Shown: positions 1 to 11,372 of the stretch, one piece after another
Layout: the number at the start of each line of letters is the position of its first letter
How positions within the stretch are numbered: position 1 is the first letter of the stretch
Assembly: GCA_035048815.1 (NCBI GenBank)
Contig: JAUCBN010000036.1
Location: forward strand, 2,366,001 to 2,430,000
Origin: Abelmoschus esculentus
Taxonomy: Eukaryota; Streptophyta; Magnoliopsida; Malvales; Malvaceae
Direction: 5' to 3'
Length of the DNA: 64,000 bases
Position numbers and translations under genes: made by a program
The notes under the pieces: model-generated
Database searches by the model: none
Seen by the model: only the letters and a program-made list of their open reading frames with translations
Told to the model about the DNA's origin: nothing

Positions 1-14
1 GATTACACAGTTTA

Positions 15-257
15 ATGAAAACCATTTCCAAACTCTACAACCCTATAATTCAGAACCTCATAATCACAGGCTCTGAGGAGAGTATTCGAAACCATCACCA
101 CACTGTATCTCTTTCCACACCATGGAATCCAAGCTCGTACCACCACTGGCTGCTCCAGTTTCTTCCTTTGCTTCACTCTTTAGAGAAGGATTCCAGTGCT
201 GATGCTGCTTGCTTGATTTTGGATCTCATTCCCATGCCAGATTCCCAAGACTCGTAA
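15..257 (+). CDS. Possible 3'-terminal exon of a gene cut by the left edge
   Basis: An open frame runs from near the left edge to a TAA at 255-257. Its last 40 or so residues (tryptophan- and leucine-rich, ending in the acidic tail MPDSQDS) look more coding-like than the flanks. A possible 3' splice acceptor (cacag) lies near 65-75, so only the downstream part may be exonic. I do not recognise the protein. The rest of the gene would lie outside the window. It could equally be a chance open frame. Confidence 0.25.
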   Translation: MKTISKLYNPIIQNLIITGSEESIRNHHHTVSLSTPWNPSSYHHWLLQFLPLLHSLEKDSSADAACLILDLIPMPDSQDS

Positions 258-936
258 AGAAAAAGACAAAGTAACTAAGGTAGCATCCATGAGATTTCCT
301 GTCCATGCTTCCAGAATCTAAATATTCTATTGCATTTTGCTATGTTGTTCTCTCTCTCTCTCTCCCCCCTAAAATTACATAGAAAATCTGAACAGAAGAT
401 GCAGATGCAGATGGTTGTCATTTTATCCAGATTGAATTAATAGTATGTTGTAAAATGTATCATTAAATGAGTCTAGTTAGTATACATATAAAAATAGTTT
501 TGAATCCAATAATTACCTACACTATGTTTTGTGCTAGTTGGGGTATTGTAATTGTTTAAAACTAAATAATTATGTTTTTACTGCTAATATATTAGATATG
601 AATCTTTATTTTATTTTTTAAAGATAAAATTAGATATCTAAATCCAATATTCAAAGGTAGGATATCTAAATTGTTCTAATCAGAAACAGAAACTTATTTT
701 ACGCACTCAAAAAAATTGAATATCCAAATTTTCATATCTAAACATGCACTGACAGCTGTCCACCATATGCTATGCCACGTGGCATAAGCTGTGTCATGTT
801 TTCTTGCATCTTGAACGCAACAACAAGACAGGAGCCGTCTGTTAGATATTATAACACTTGTTGTCTTCTGACAGAACAAGAACCAAACACAAACTCCCCC
901 ACCCCAATTTGTTTTCTCTGTAAAAAAACAACTAAA
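258..936. other. Spacer and promoter region upstream of the ABC1 kinase
   Basis: No gene is visible. A (TC)n microsatellite followed by a C run lies at 349-367. The region is AT-rich up to about 700. The last 170 bases become more mixed and hold a palindromic G-box (separate entry), consistent with the promoter and leader of the gene starting at 937. Confidence 0.6.
771..786. promoter_or_regulatory. 16-bp perfect palindrome with a G-box core
   Basis: The sequence TATGCCACGTGGCATA is its own reverse complement and centres on CACGTG. Extended G-boxes of the form GCCACGTGGC are known binding sites for plant bZIP and bHLH factors acting in light and abscisic-acid responses. It lies 151 bases upstream of the ABC1 kinase start codon, a suitable place for a proximal promoter element. 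Binding is inferred, not shown. Confidence 0.55.
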
Positions 937-3900
937 ATGGCAGTTTCATCATTTAGAAGCGGGCGTTTACCTGTGTTTCATCACCCTCAGTTGCCTAATA
1001 AAGCTTCTACGCCAAGATCTGATGTTGGGTTTAAGAAGCTTAATGGATGTTTCAATTCCAGCTCCAAGTGCAGGTGCAGGCCATTCTTTCTGTTTGCCCA
1101 ATATTCTCAACCATCTCAAGCTCAAACTCAACAAGATCGTTTCTCATCTCGTCTCCAAAGTAAGTACCCAATCTTTCCCTTTGTTTGCTGCACCATAATT
1201 CAATTACCCATCTTTCTTTTTTTCTCAGCTTTGATTTGGATTTCCTTTGACACTGCTCTATACTTGAAAATCTTTTAGTCTTTTTCTTTCTGTTAGGTAC
1301 TCATAGTTTTGTGTTCATTTGGTTATCAGGTAGCCTTGAGAACTTACCTAAACTGCTGGAGGATATTGTCCAGACATCTATAAGCACAGGTCCCCGAGGG
1401 GCCCTGAGGCTAGCTCAAGGCATTCAAGCCTTTGTTGGGGTTGGTGGGGAATGGCTTGCTGATGTCTCAAGGGTATTTTCCCTCTTCTTTCTTCTATCTT
1501 TTCAAAGATACCCTTTATTCAAGCCTATGGAAATTGATTGGTTCCCCTAAATTTATGCAGTCCACAAATGAACCTACTGGAATACCATCTCAGTTGCAGC
1601 TGGGGTTGCTTTCACCGCTTTACCTAAGGAAATTGTTTGAACGTATGGGTGCAACCTATATCAAATTAGGGCAGGTTAGTTGTATTGTTATTTGATACCA
1701 TATTACAGTTGCTCAATTTCTTGGATATGTTGCCGGACATGCCATCTTAATTTTGGTGATATTGCTGGAAGAAAGGAGTTTCCTACTTACCCTTAACTGA
1801 ATATAATTGATTGTATTGTAATTTTCATATCTTTCAGTTGAACTTCTTGTGTAAAATGTTTTATCACCATTTCTCATCTATGATTACGTTTGCCAGTTCA
1901 TAGCATCTGCACCAACACTATTCCCACCAGAATATGTTGAGGAGTTCCAAAAATGTTTTGACAGAGCTCCTGCAGTTCCTTTTGAGGACATTCAATCAAT
2001 ATTACGTCAAGAATTAGGGAGACCAATTGATAGTGTATATGAATATATTGATCCAACACCAATTGCCTCGGCCTCTATAGCACAGGTCTTAATCTTTTCT
2101 TTAATGCTCCCTTCCTCTTTTTTTACTTTCGTCACCAAAAGTATTCATATTTTATGGCAATTGTTTGTAATTAATGCATAGAACCATTCATTATTATATC
2201 TAGGTACACGGTGCAAGACTTAAAGGCTCCCAAGATGATGTAGTTATCAAGGTATTGAAACCTGGAATTGAGGATATTTTGGTGGCAGACCTGAACTTCA
2301 TATATCTAGCAGCTCGAATATTGGAGTTCTTAAATCCTGAACTCAGCCGTGCTTCACTGGTAAAAAAGAGATTGTAACTTTAAGCTTTCCTTCTTTATTT
2401 GTTTATATTCACTGTTCTGTCATTTACTTTACGTGTTTAAGTTGGAGATGGGGGAGAGAATGTTGGAGGTAAAGATTACCTCCTTGCTTAGGTATTATTT
2501 ACATATTAGTTTTTTTGGTCAAACCAGCAAATCATGAATCAGTTAGTAATGTCTTAACTCAATAGCATGTGTGTTATTAATCTCTGAAACTACACAAACT
2601 TGGGTATCTTCATATTTCATTGCATCCTTTTTCTGTCACTCATTTTTCTTTCAAAGTTCAGATGTTTAAAACACTTTTATTATAAGATTGTTTTCCTTTC
2701 AGTAGGTTTCCATTGTTAAAGACATTCGGGAATCTATGCTTGAAGAAGTTGACTTCTATAAGGAGGCTAAAAATATTGAATCCTTCAGGAGATATCTTGA
2801 AGCCATGGGATTAACAAGACAGGCAACAGCTCCAAGAGTGTACAACCATTGCAGCACACGGAGGGTTTTGACCATGGAGAGGCTATATGGAGTTCCACTT
2901 ACTGATTTAGACACTATAAGTTCACTTGTCTCCAGCCCAGAGAATAGTCTTATAACTGCACTTAATGTCTGGTAAGACTTGAATGATTGAAACACTTTTG
3001 AAATTTTACTGTATAGGAGTCACAGGAATGCACTCGAAGTACTAAATACTTTTGACATGAATAATATGTGCAGGTTTGGTAGTTTACTTGCTTGTGAAAC
3101 CTTCCATGCCGATGTGCATGCAGGCAATTTATGGGTACTGCGTGATGGACGTATTGGGTTTCTTGATTTTGGTAAGTTCCTTTTTGTCACCGTTTGTGTC
3201 TAGTCAGTCCAACTTTAGTATAATCTTCTCTATGTTAGGGTAAAGAAATATCATGATTATATGCGCTTATTTCATTGCACTAAGTTAGACTTTGATTAAT
3301 GGGCTGTTACATATTGGCTTGGTGACTTAACCTTCTTAACTTGTCCAAACTGGAGCTCGGTACTAATTACTTTTTCTCTGATGTTGCTGCCAAAAGTAGA
3401 TCTAAGATTTTATCCAACTATAATTTAGCCTTCGAAGATGTTCGCTTCATGTTCTCTCTTGACATCCATTTTTATTAACAGTTAGCATCCTTTTAAACAT
3501 TAAACCATTCTAAAATGGTTGGACAATATTGTGTCTGTCTACATTTAAAAGATACATCATAACTGCACTTGTCGATTTTATATGATTCCTATGTTTTGTT
3601 TCTTTTGTCAAAACCAGTTGTTCATTCATAAAAACAATATTATGTTTTCTCATTAGGCTATTTAAATGTACAGGTATTGTTGGACGAATATCACCAAAGA
3701 CATGGGCTGCTATGGAAGTATTTTTGGCTTCTATAGCAACCGAAGAGTATGAATCAATGGCATCTGCGTTGATTGAAATGGGAGCAACCAATCAGAATGT
3801 TGATGCTAAGGCCTTTGCAAGAGACTTGGAAAGGATATTTTCTTCTATACAGGTAAGTAACTGAAACCCAATAAACTTAGAAAAAACGAAGAAACGATAT

Positions 3901-4736
3901 CTTTAGAACCACGTGTGAATCCATCACACACATAGAGATCGACCTAACATTACAGTGCCTTGGACCAACAAGTTTTCTTTTTCGTTGAACACACATCGAT
4001 GATTAGTGATTTATCCACTGGAATTAAAGCTATTGGTACACCATCAGAGGCCTGAGGCATTACTGTTTCCTTAAGGCTTAAATACAGTAACCATCAATAT
4101 TATAGGTTTTGTTTCTGTTGACTGTAAATTTCAGTTAAGTTCTGTAGTGGGAAAGTAAAGAACTCTTACTGTCTAGGAGTAATAAGGTTACCTTTATTGA
4201 AAGATCTACTTAAAGATGCTCCTTAACTAATCATCTCCTATTGTGAAGTTCCTGATCAAACTTCCCTTGTTCAAATCCTAAATTAGTGCTTCTTTTTTAT
4301 TCATGCAGGAACTTGATACGGAGGTGATTGTTGCCACCGCCCGAGGGACAAATACAAATGCAACTGCTGTCTCTGCCAATATAGTTGTCGATGAACGGCA
4401 GATGAATGCACTCTTTCTTGATGTGGTAAGCTGCTTTTCTTATATATACTATGGATTTCATTATCTAGATTTTGAAGCCAATAAGTGTAACGTCAACCAT
4501 CATGGATCTGGTTTATGGTGATATTAATCTAGGTCGTTTCTATGTTTTTCTCGTTGCAGGTTCGGGTGAGCGAGTCATATGGACTGCGATTTCCAAGGGA
4601 GTTTGCACTTCTAATGAAACAACTTCTGTACTTTGACCGGTATACACGGTTGCTTGCCCCCGACATGAACATGCTTCAGGATCAAAGGATAACCATTGTT
4701 TCTAATAGAAGCAACTATAGGAACAACTTTAGATAG
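937..4736 (+). CDS. ABC1K9: ABC1/AarF-domain atypical kinase, plastid type (ABC1K9/At5g05200-like)
   Basis: Ten exons join in frame: 937-1159, 1330-1472, 1561-1674, 1897-2085, 2204-2359, 2706-2971, 3074-3171, 3674-3852, 4309-4425 and 4560-4736, giving 553 residues. The N-terminus is rich in Ser, Arg and Phe with few acids, as in a chloroplast transit peptide. ABC1 hallmarks appear in order: YIKLGQ (about 155-160), the Ala-rich loop ASASIAQVHGARL (about 217-229), the VIK lysine at 239, EEVDF (288-292), HADVHAGN (375-382) and the metal-binding DFG at 395-397. Family members are UbiB-like kinases of plastoglobules or plastid membranes that influence prenylquinone metabolism; the substrate of this one is not established. 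An upstream in-frame extension to 772 exists, but the start at 937 gives a normal transit peptide. It is convergent with the next gene. Family assignment is secure; the exact orthologue is less so. Confidence 0.92.
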
Positions 4737-5374
4737 ATAATGCTATATGTATTGAAGTTGCTTATTTTTAATTCTCATTTCCCACTTTTATGTATATGCA
4801 AGGGGGGAAAAGAAGAGAAAACAGAATGGCTACTTAATAGTTAATACTCCTATACTTGGTGTTTATTGCATAGGCTTGTAGAGAAAGCTGAAAAGAAACT
4901 TATAATTCCCAGTGTTACTGATGCATTGGTTGCCTAAGAATGCAGGATATTCTATTACCTTAGATTCATTGTCAGATATGGCTTGGAAATCTGATGATTA
5001 GATACAAAATTCATAAGGCTATCATATGGATTATATTCATTTTCCAAATTTTATGATATTCCAACCATTTTTATTTTTGTAAATTCACAAGTTTTTAGTT
5101 GCTCAACAATGAGAAGGATATCTGCTTTCTGCTTGGAATTTTGTTTCTTTTCCTCACTTTTTGAAGGGACAGTTCTTTCTGAGATCAACCCTTAATCTCT
5201 TTTTTACTATAAAATTAAACAGTTTAATATCTCTAAAAATGATGATTCTTCCTTTTCATTACATTATGGTGACTCTCCTGGACTAAAGCCCTTTCTAAAT
5301 CATGAGCCTTTTTCTACTGTTACACCAACTTGCCGGAAAAACAACAGCATAGCTTCTATATGATGCAACAAACA
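4737..5374. other. Convergent 3' spacer
   Basis: This stretch separates the 3' ends of the + strand ABC1 kinase and the - strand EDR4-like gene. It is AT-rich, has no open frame worth reporting, and presumably holds both 3' untranslated regions. Confidence 0.6.
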
Positions 5375-7679
5375 TTACCCAGTCTCAGAGATTTGGTCGA
5401 CGGAATGGACTGAGCTTGAGCCAGATATGGATGAAACAAATCCATCTACCAATTGGCTTGGTGAAGAATATCCCATCAGGTGATGAAGTGATGTACCCCC
5501 ACTTCTTGGTGGCAACTCGTCTACTTCTGAGGACAAAGTTTCAGCTGAATCAAAAGCTTCCTTTGAAGTTCTATGTTCTCTTTGAGATTGCTTCAAAACA
5601 AAGTTCTTTCTCGGTTCCAAGGAGCTACAAAACGTTGTTTTGGCATCTGTACCGCCATGCGAAACAGGATCTCCGTCAGTGGAGCAGCTTTTACAGAATG
5701 AGTACCATCCATAGTCGTCAGAGTAAGACACTGGATCTGCTTGCACAACACCAAGGCTACATGATGCTGATGTCGAAATCCTTGCATTAATCGCTTCACT
5801 GCTGTCATTGACCTCACTTGGTGGAGGTTCCGTAGCAACTAGTTCATATGGCACTATATGGATTCCTTTTAGAAGTGAAAACTTGAGCACCTTTGCACAA
5901 GCGCCGCATCTTAGCTGATGCAACCTCCTTTTGAAAAGTAAAAAATCTGCAGGCAACTGCAACGGTGTGAAGCAATGATAACAGGTTATGAAAGGTGCTC
6001 CACCTGCTGTCGGCAGGAGATGTCGCCTAACTGAATGATGTTTCTCCCTCAAAAACCGCTTCAGTTCATGATCTCTGTACCTCTGATTAGAAAAATCAGA
6101 CTCTAAATATCTTAGGGGACTAGAAGGGAAAGGGCTATAGGAATTGTAACTGATATGACCAGGATCAACTCTACAAAGTTCTTGCTTATGCCTAAAGATG
6201 GACGGATGCAGCTGTTCCGAACTATGCCACCAGTCTTGAGGATGGCAGCATAAACAGGAGCTGTCAATGCTATATCTAGTGTTTGTTTCACCACCTGAGA
6301 AAGGCATAGGTGTAAATCTACTTTGCTGGCTCCAGGTGCTCTTCGGTCCATGTATTCCGTGATGTCTAGGATAAAAATTTTCATCCCCGGGAAGCTCTTG
6401 ACAACAATATGTAGGAAAATGATTTTGCCTCCACGGTACATCAGTGGAAGGCCTTCCATTGAGATGGCATGTTTTAGTAATTTGATCCTGCAGTTCATAC
6501 AGCATTCTTAACAGTTTCATATTTTCTTGCTCAGTGCACTCAATCTTCTCTTGTGGATTGAAGGTTGAATCGGAAGAGAACTTGTCTTGCGATTCACGTG
6601 AAGGGCCAGCACTTCCGTAGCCACGCAGGGAAGTCTTTCGAGACAAAGGAATGTGAAGGGGACGTTCATCTGTGTCAATTCTTGACGAGCTTCTAGGTGG
6701 ACGGCGATGATGCATTACAGGTTCTAGTGGTTCATCTCGATGCTCCATGCTGTACTTTTGTGTTGCGTAATGCTTCTTATTGGAAAAATCTGATGATGGA
6801 TTTGTCGCAGGATCTTGCATGCCAGAACTACCATTCATCTTACCTTTACCCGGTAACTTATCCCTTAGGCCTGTTTCTTGAGAAAAAAGGTATTTAGAAG
6901 CCTTACTGTAACTATTCTTAGACAAATGTAATTTAGCATCATCCGTTCTATCATCAGAAGCACCGATCCCAGAACTAGGGCTGCCGAATTCTACAGCTTC
7001 AAAAACAGACCTTAAACGGTCAAACACATGAAGTTCAGTCTTGCCATTGCCATCTAACTGCAAGGTACCCTCATTTGCCTCTGCTTCTGCTACATTCTCA
7101 TTGCAAATGTCTAAATGGAACTCTCCATTTCCATTTTTCTCCCCTTTGTTTGATCCATTTTCATTCAGCTTTTTACCATCACCATTGTTTGATGTATTTC
7201 GAATTCGATCCTTCTTGAGACGATCAGCATCTGCACCAGCAGCTTCTGTGTGTTGCAAGCTAGATGTGGTATCGGCAATCGATTTTCTGTCTTTAGCTAC
7301 AAAGTAACAAGAAGAAATGGATACTCAAATCTACGATTCATGTTTATTTAACCACTTTGAAAGAGTAATAATGTCTAAGAATGCAAGAAATGTATACGTA
7401 CGTACGTACGTACGTACATACATACATACATACATACATACATACAGTGAGACTACTTACTAACATCTGAAAATTGCTAAGCAAATTGATCTGGTATTCA
7501 ACCTCCATGTATATCAAGTATGAATTCTGAGAAGTTTATATTTCTACAAGATGCTTACCTACAAGAATCGTATCACACCCTCCACATTTATAGACCGGGA
7601 AATCTGGGATTTCCTGAAGAACCAACCGGCATTTAGGACATCTAACCAGTCGAACTTTGGAAATTGTTCCACCGGCCAT
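5375..7679 (-). CDS. EDR4-like protein with zinc-ribbon domains (DUF3133 family)
   Basis: Two exons, 7559-7679 and 5375-7296 on the minus strand, join in frame to give 680 residues. The short first exon encodes a Cys4 zinc ribbon (C14, C17, C32, C35). A long, low-complexity Ser/Asp/Asn-rich middle follows. A second cluster, with CYHC at 479-482 and CGAC at 504-507, is the DUF3133 zinc-ribbon domain. This two-ended layout matches ENHANCED DISEASE RESISTANCE 4 and relatives. Arabidopsis EDR4 works with EDR1 in limiting cell death and resistance to powdery mildew and acts at membranes and in vesicle traffic. Whether this copy shares that role is inference from domain order. The single intron holds a compound tetranucleotide microsatellite. 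Confidence 0.88.
7395..7446. repeat. Compound microsatellite (TACG)n(CATA)n in the EDR4-like intron
   Basis: About five TACG units pass directly into about seven CATA units with no break. The two motifs differ by one base, so one probably arose from the other by substitution followed by slippage. It lies about 110 bases from the 3' splice site of the intron. Confidence 0.9.
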
Positions 7680-8540
7680 ATTTGCTCCAGACAACCTCTG
7701 ATCAGATGTCTACCATTGTCTTCTGCAACAGTCAACAGTCAAAACGGCAGCTTCCAATCCCGTCATGCTAGCAGAACTAAAACAAACGATAAACTTCCGG
7801 AGTCTGCAAACAGATGGAAATACACTATTTCCCAACAACAAAAATATAGAAAACAAATTGTTGTACTGGAGATAATTGAAAAATATCAACAAAAATATAA
7901 ACTTTTTCTTTAGGAGTCTGTGAGTAAAAGATCCCGGGACACAAGTGGACTAGTGTTTCGTGATGTTTAAGGCATGGTCAAGACCCCTGACTTCAAAAAC
8001 ATCTTCTGCTGCTTTTTTTCTCTTTATTTCTGTGCTGTCGGGATGAATTAGATAAAGGAGAGGTGTTAAAGTTGGCGCCGGTGAGAATTTAAGTTAAAGA
8101 GAGGGAGGTGGGCGGTGCCATAGGTGAAGTTGAAAGGTACATTTACCGACCCGGACAGACTGTCCTATGGGACACTTCCTGTTGGCTGCCTCGTGAAGCA
8201 AATCACTGTCTTTCGGGGAACAGGGTCTGCCTCTACCCATGCTTAAATGCTGTGACAGTAAATAAAGCTATCAACTTTATTGTGTAATCAAAGTTGTTCA
8301 GTGTTCATAACATCATTATGGGGGTTACTCTGCTTTAGCTTTAATAGGGGTAAGTCAACTTTTTGGTCCAATAATTTACATAATTATCTTAGGATCTATG
8401 TTGAGATTACCTTTTTTTTTTAACACCGTCTTCTTAGAATTCGACCTATGTTTTCTTTTTAAAAGTATAATATATCTTATCAATGTATTAGTAAGTCATT
8501 ACAGATTAATAAAATATATTTTTATGTAAATTTGTGTAAA

Positions 8541-9175
8541 TTTTATTAGTAAAATAATGGTAAATAACATAAGTAAATTATTGTGTAAATTTTATGTATA
8601 TCTTATCAATGCTTTTCTACCACTTATTTTGATTAGTACGTAAATCTTTTAATTTTAGGATTTAAAAATATATTTTGTCTAACAGGAGTTGGTCTAAACG
8701 GTAAATAGTTTGATTCTACTTAAGTAAATCTCAAGTTCGAGATGTTGTATACGCAAAAAATCTTTATCAAAGACTCACCCACAAAGTTAAGTTTAAAAAC
8801 CAGAATAACAATAAAAAATTTAAAGTTCAGAGTATAATACTTAAATTTAAATTTTAGAATATTATGATTAAAATTTTAAATTTTACAACTTAAATATAAT
8901 TTTTTATATAATTTATATATTAAAATATTAGAAATAAAATTAAAATAAAAAATCAAGAAAAAGAATGTTATTAATAGTGTTGAAGCTTCTATTTGTCTGA
9001 GAAACTAATACTTTAAAAGAATATTATTGTCATAGTGATTTTTTTTTCTAAAGCATTTTAATTTTAAGGTTTAAAATTTTAATAGAACGGAGCCTAAATC
9101 ACTTCACTAATCAAAATAAGTGGTAGAAAAGCTCAAAATTTTATTAGTAAAATAATGGTAAATAACATAAGTAAA
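8541..9175. repeat. Foldback-like element: inverted 27-mers inside direct 37-mers
   Basis: A 27-base segment at 8611-8637 recurs in reverse complement at 9106-9132. Outside these arms a 37-base segment at 8541-8577 recurs in the same direction at 9139-9175. The inner arms look like terminal inverted repeats; the outer copies are flanking direct repeats. The 470-base interior is AT-rich and contains a tRNA-like SINE head. No transposase is present, so if mobile it would be non-autonomous. Confidence 0.6.
8685..8790 (+). mobile_element. tRNA-derived SINE-like sequence (Au-type, degenerate)
   Basis: A box-A-like stretch (TGGTCTAAACGG, near 8690-8701) and a box-B-like stretch (AGTTCGAGAT, near 8734-8743) are spaced as in a pol III tRNA promoter. 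A tail resembling GTATACGCAAAAAATC then follows. The tail matches a second copy at about 32072-32112. Plant Au SINEs have this arrangement, and the family call is from memory. The copy is degraded. Confidence 0.45.
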
Positions 9176-9606
9176 ATTTTGATATACATACATTTGTTTT
9201 ACACAGCCTTACATATTTACACAAAAATTCAAATTTTTTTAACTTTATACCTTAAATTCTAAACTTCATGCCCTGAATTTTAAACACTAACATTAAATTC
9301 TAAACCCTAAAACCAAAACCCCTAAACTTTAAAACCCTAAACTAAACTTCTAACATATATAACTAAAGTTGGTGTAAACTAAAGCTTGTAAGGCAAGTTT
9401 AAGAAACAATAAAAAAGGGTAAACGATAATAAATGGAATTCCATAAACAAACTTGTTGCCATAGTGTGAATAATACCGAATAACAAACCAACAAAACAAA
9501 GTATTCTGAACCTCAAATAACATCTTTTCAACTGAGGAAACATAAACAAAGAGTTCAACAGAAGATTTTGGAGAGCACGTCAAGTTTTACTAGATAGTCC
9601 AAAGTT

Positions 9607-11271
9607 CTAAGCTGATGCATTCAGAAAAGCTCTTCCGGGTTGACGATTAGACAAAGGTCCGTGACATCCGAGAAGCTGCATGTTATAAATCGGAACTTCT
9701 ACTTTAGAAATCTAATAATCATATGCATGGACATATCTACTATGCAAATAACATTTCAATACATAGATCACAGAGAATAAATTATTGGTGAAAACAGTGT
9801 TTGAGAGATGTAAGATTACACTATATTCATTGTATTATATTACCTTTGCATTCACACCATCTGGCACAATCCTGTTCTCAGATTTCCACCTCAGATAATC
9901 AGCACGGTTGTACTTGGTGAATCCCCTGACAAAGACGATTATAGCAAAATGATCTTAAACCATATTTCCATAACATGGGTGATATAATGTTGCAAACCAT
10001 ATCCAGAATATATATTGTAAAGAGAACAGGAGAGCAGACATCAGATCTTCTGTTTCCTAATACAAATTTATGTTCTAATAAGATTGTAAAAAGTATTTTG
10101 AAGAAAATAGATAAATGGCATTTATTATCTTGAATACACTCAAGAGTTTCAATTTGATGTCTAAGAAACAAAAATGCATACCACTTCCTGCTAACAATAA
10201 TCTTTTGACGACCAGGAAACTTGAACTTTGCTCGGCGGAGGGCCTCCTGTGCATGGTGGCTGTTGCTGTCCTTGCAACGAACTGAAAGCAGGACCTGACC
10301 AATGTCGACTCTTGCACAAGTTCCTTGAGGCTTTCCAAAAGCACCCCTCATTCCAGTCTGAAGCCTATCAGCCCCAGCACATGAAAGCATCTTGTTGATC
10401 CGCAGAACATGGAAGGGATGAACCCTCACCCTCAAGTGGAAAGCATCCTTCCCAGCAAATTTCGCCATGTACTTGTTGCAGGCAATTCGAGCAGCCTCCA
10501 ATGCCTCGCTTGAGACATTCTCTTTCTCCCAACTAACAAGATGGACACAGAAAGGGAACTCATCAACACCTTTCTTCTTCATTCCAACATCATAAATCCT
10601 GATCTTAGGATCAGGGACACCACGACAGTATCGAGATTTTGGATACGGCTTGTTCTTGATTTGGCGATAACACCTTGCAGGTCCTACAAGGAAGAAGTTC
10701 AGAAAACCAGCACAAGATACTCAAAAGACAACAGAATACAACAATATTCTCATGAAATGCCTTATATAAACACAAAATAACATGGATCTGTTTGCAAAAA
10801 ATGTTCCTAGAAACCTAAATATTAGCTAGGGTCTGAAAGAACAGGATACAAGACAGATGTTTCAATATGTTTCCATGTTATACATTTAGCTAAACCAACC
10901 TTCCAAACAAACATTTAATGCTTTATATTAGTAATGCAAAAAGACATTCCCAGAAAAAATTAAAACCATCTGCAAGCAATTAACTGTGTTAAAATAGAAT
11001 ACAAAACCAAATATGATAGGTAATGAAAAGATTAAGCATTTAGCATACAATTAAAGGGTTTCTGCATAAATCAAATGGAAAGACTGATTGTAGAGAATGA
11101 AATATGAACAATGAAAGTAACACAAACAGCATCCAGAGATAATAATATAGTATAAATAAACAAGAACATGAACAAACAGAAGAATAATTAAAATTAGATC
11201 AGCACAGATTCGAAGAACAACTATAATCCCATTTGGGAAGGAAGGAAAGATCCAAACTTACTTCTCCCCAT
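9607..11271 (-). CDS. RPL10: 60S ribosomal protein L10 (uL16)
   Basis: Four exons on the minus strand (11262-11271, 10182-10683, 9844-9925, 9607-9675) join to 220 residues, the usual plant length. The first exon has only 10 coding bases (Met-Gly-Arg plus one base), a common arrangement in plant ribosomal protein genes. The N-terminus MGRRPARCYRQIKNKPYPKS and the C-terminal GCHGPLSNRQPGRAFL region are diagnostic. uL16 is a late-joining large-subunit protein near the peptidyl-transferase centre and the P-site tRNA. In Arabidopsis, RPL10 is also a shuttling partner of NIK1 in antiviral signalling; that extra role cannot be judged here. A telo-box and a site II motif lie just upstream, as expected for a translation-related gene. 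Confidence 0.96.
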
Positions 11272-11310
11272 GTCGTCTGGTGTTGAGAATTACGGCGAAT
11301 GGAGGAAGGC

Positions 11311-11372
11311 AAACCCTAGCCGTCTGTATTTATTGATTCCAACTTCAAGACATGAGCTTCAGGCTTAGCCCA
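11311..11372 (-). promoter_or_regulatory. Telo-box and site II element of the RPL10 promoter
   Basis: AAACCCTAG at 11311-11319 is a telo-box, about 40 bases upstream of the RPL10 start codon. AGCCCA at 11367-11372 is a TGGGCT site II motif on the gene strand. The pair is a known signature of plant ribosomal-protein promoters, where TCP and telo-box binding factors couple expression to cell growth. Confidence 0.6.

Larger units (their letters stand above)
7680..9606. other. EDR4-like promoter and repeat-bearing spacer
   Basis: The first 600 bases (7680-8300) are of mixed composition and are the likely promoter and leader of the EDR4-like gene. From about 8340 the sequence is strongly AT-rich and holds a nested repeat structure (8541-9175) and degenerate CCCTAAA-like motifs at about 9290-9350. 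The final part is the 3' flank of the RPL10 gene. No other gene is visible. Confidence 0.55.

Noticed and set aside
2700..2702. Upstream AG as the main acceptor of ABC1 kinase exon 6
   Set aside because: It would place TAG as the first codon of the exon; the AG three bases later keeps the frame.
5416..5790. 124-codon plus-strand open frame opposite the EDR4-like gene
   Set aside because: It is the complement of the long, well-supported minus-strand exon and has no recognisable motif.
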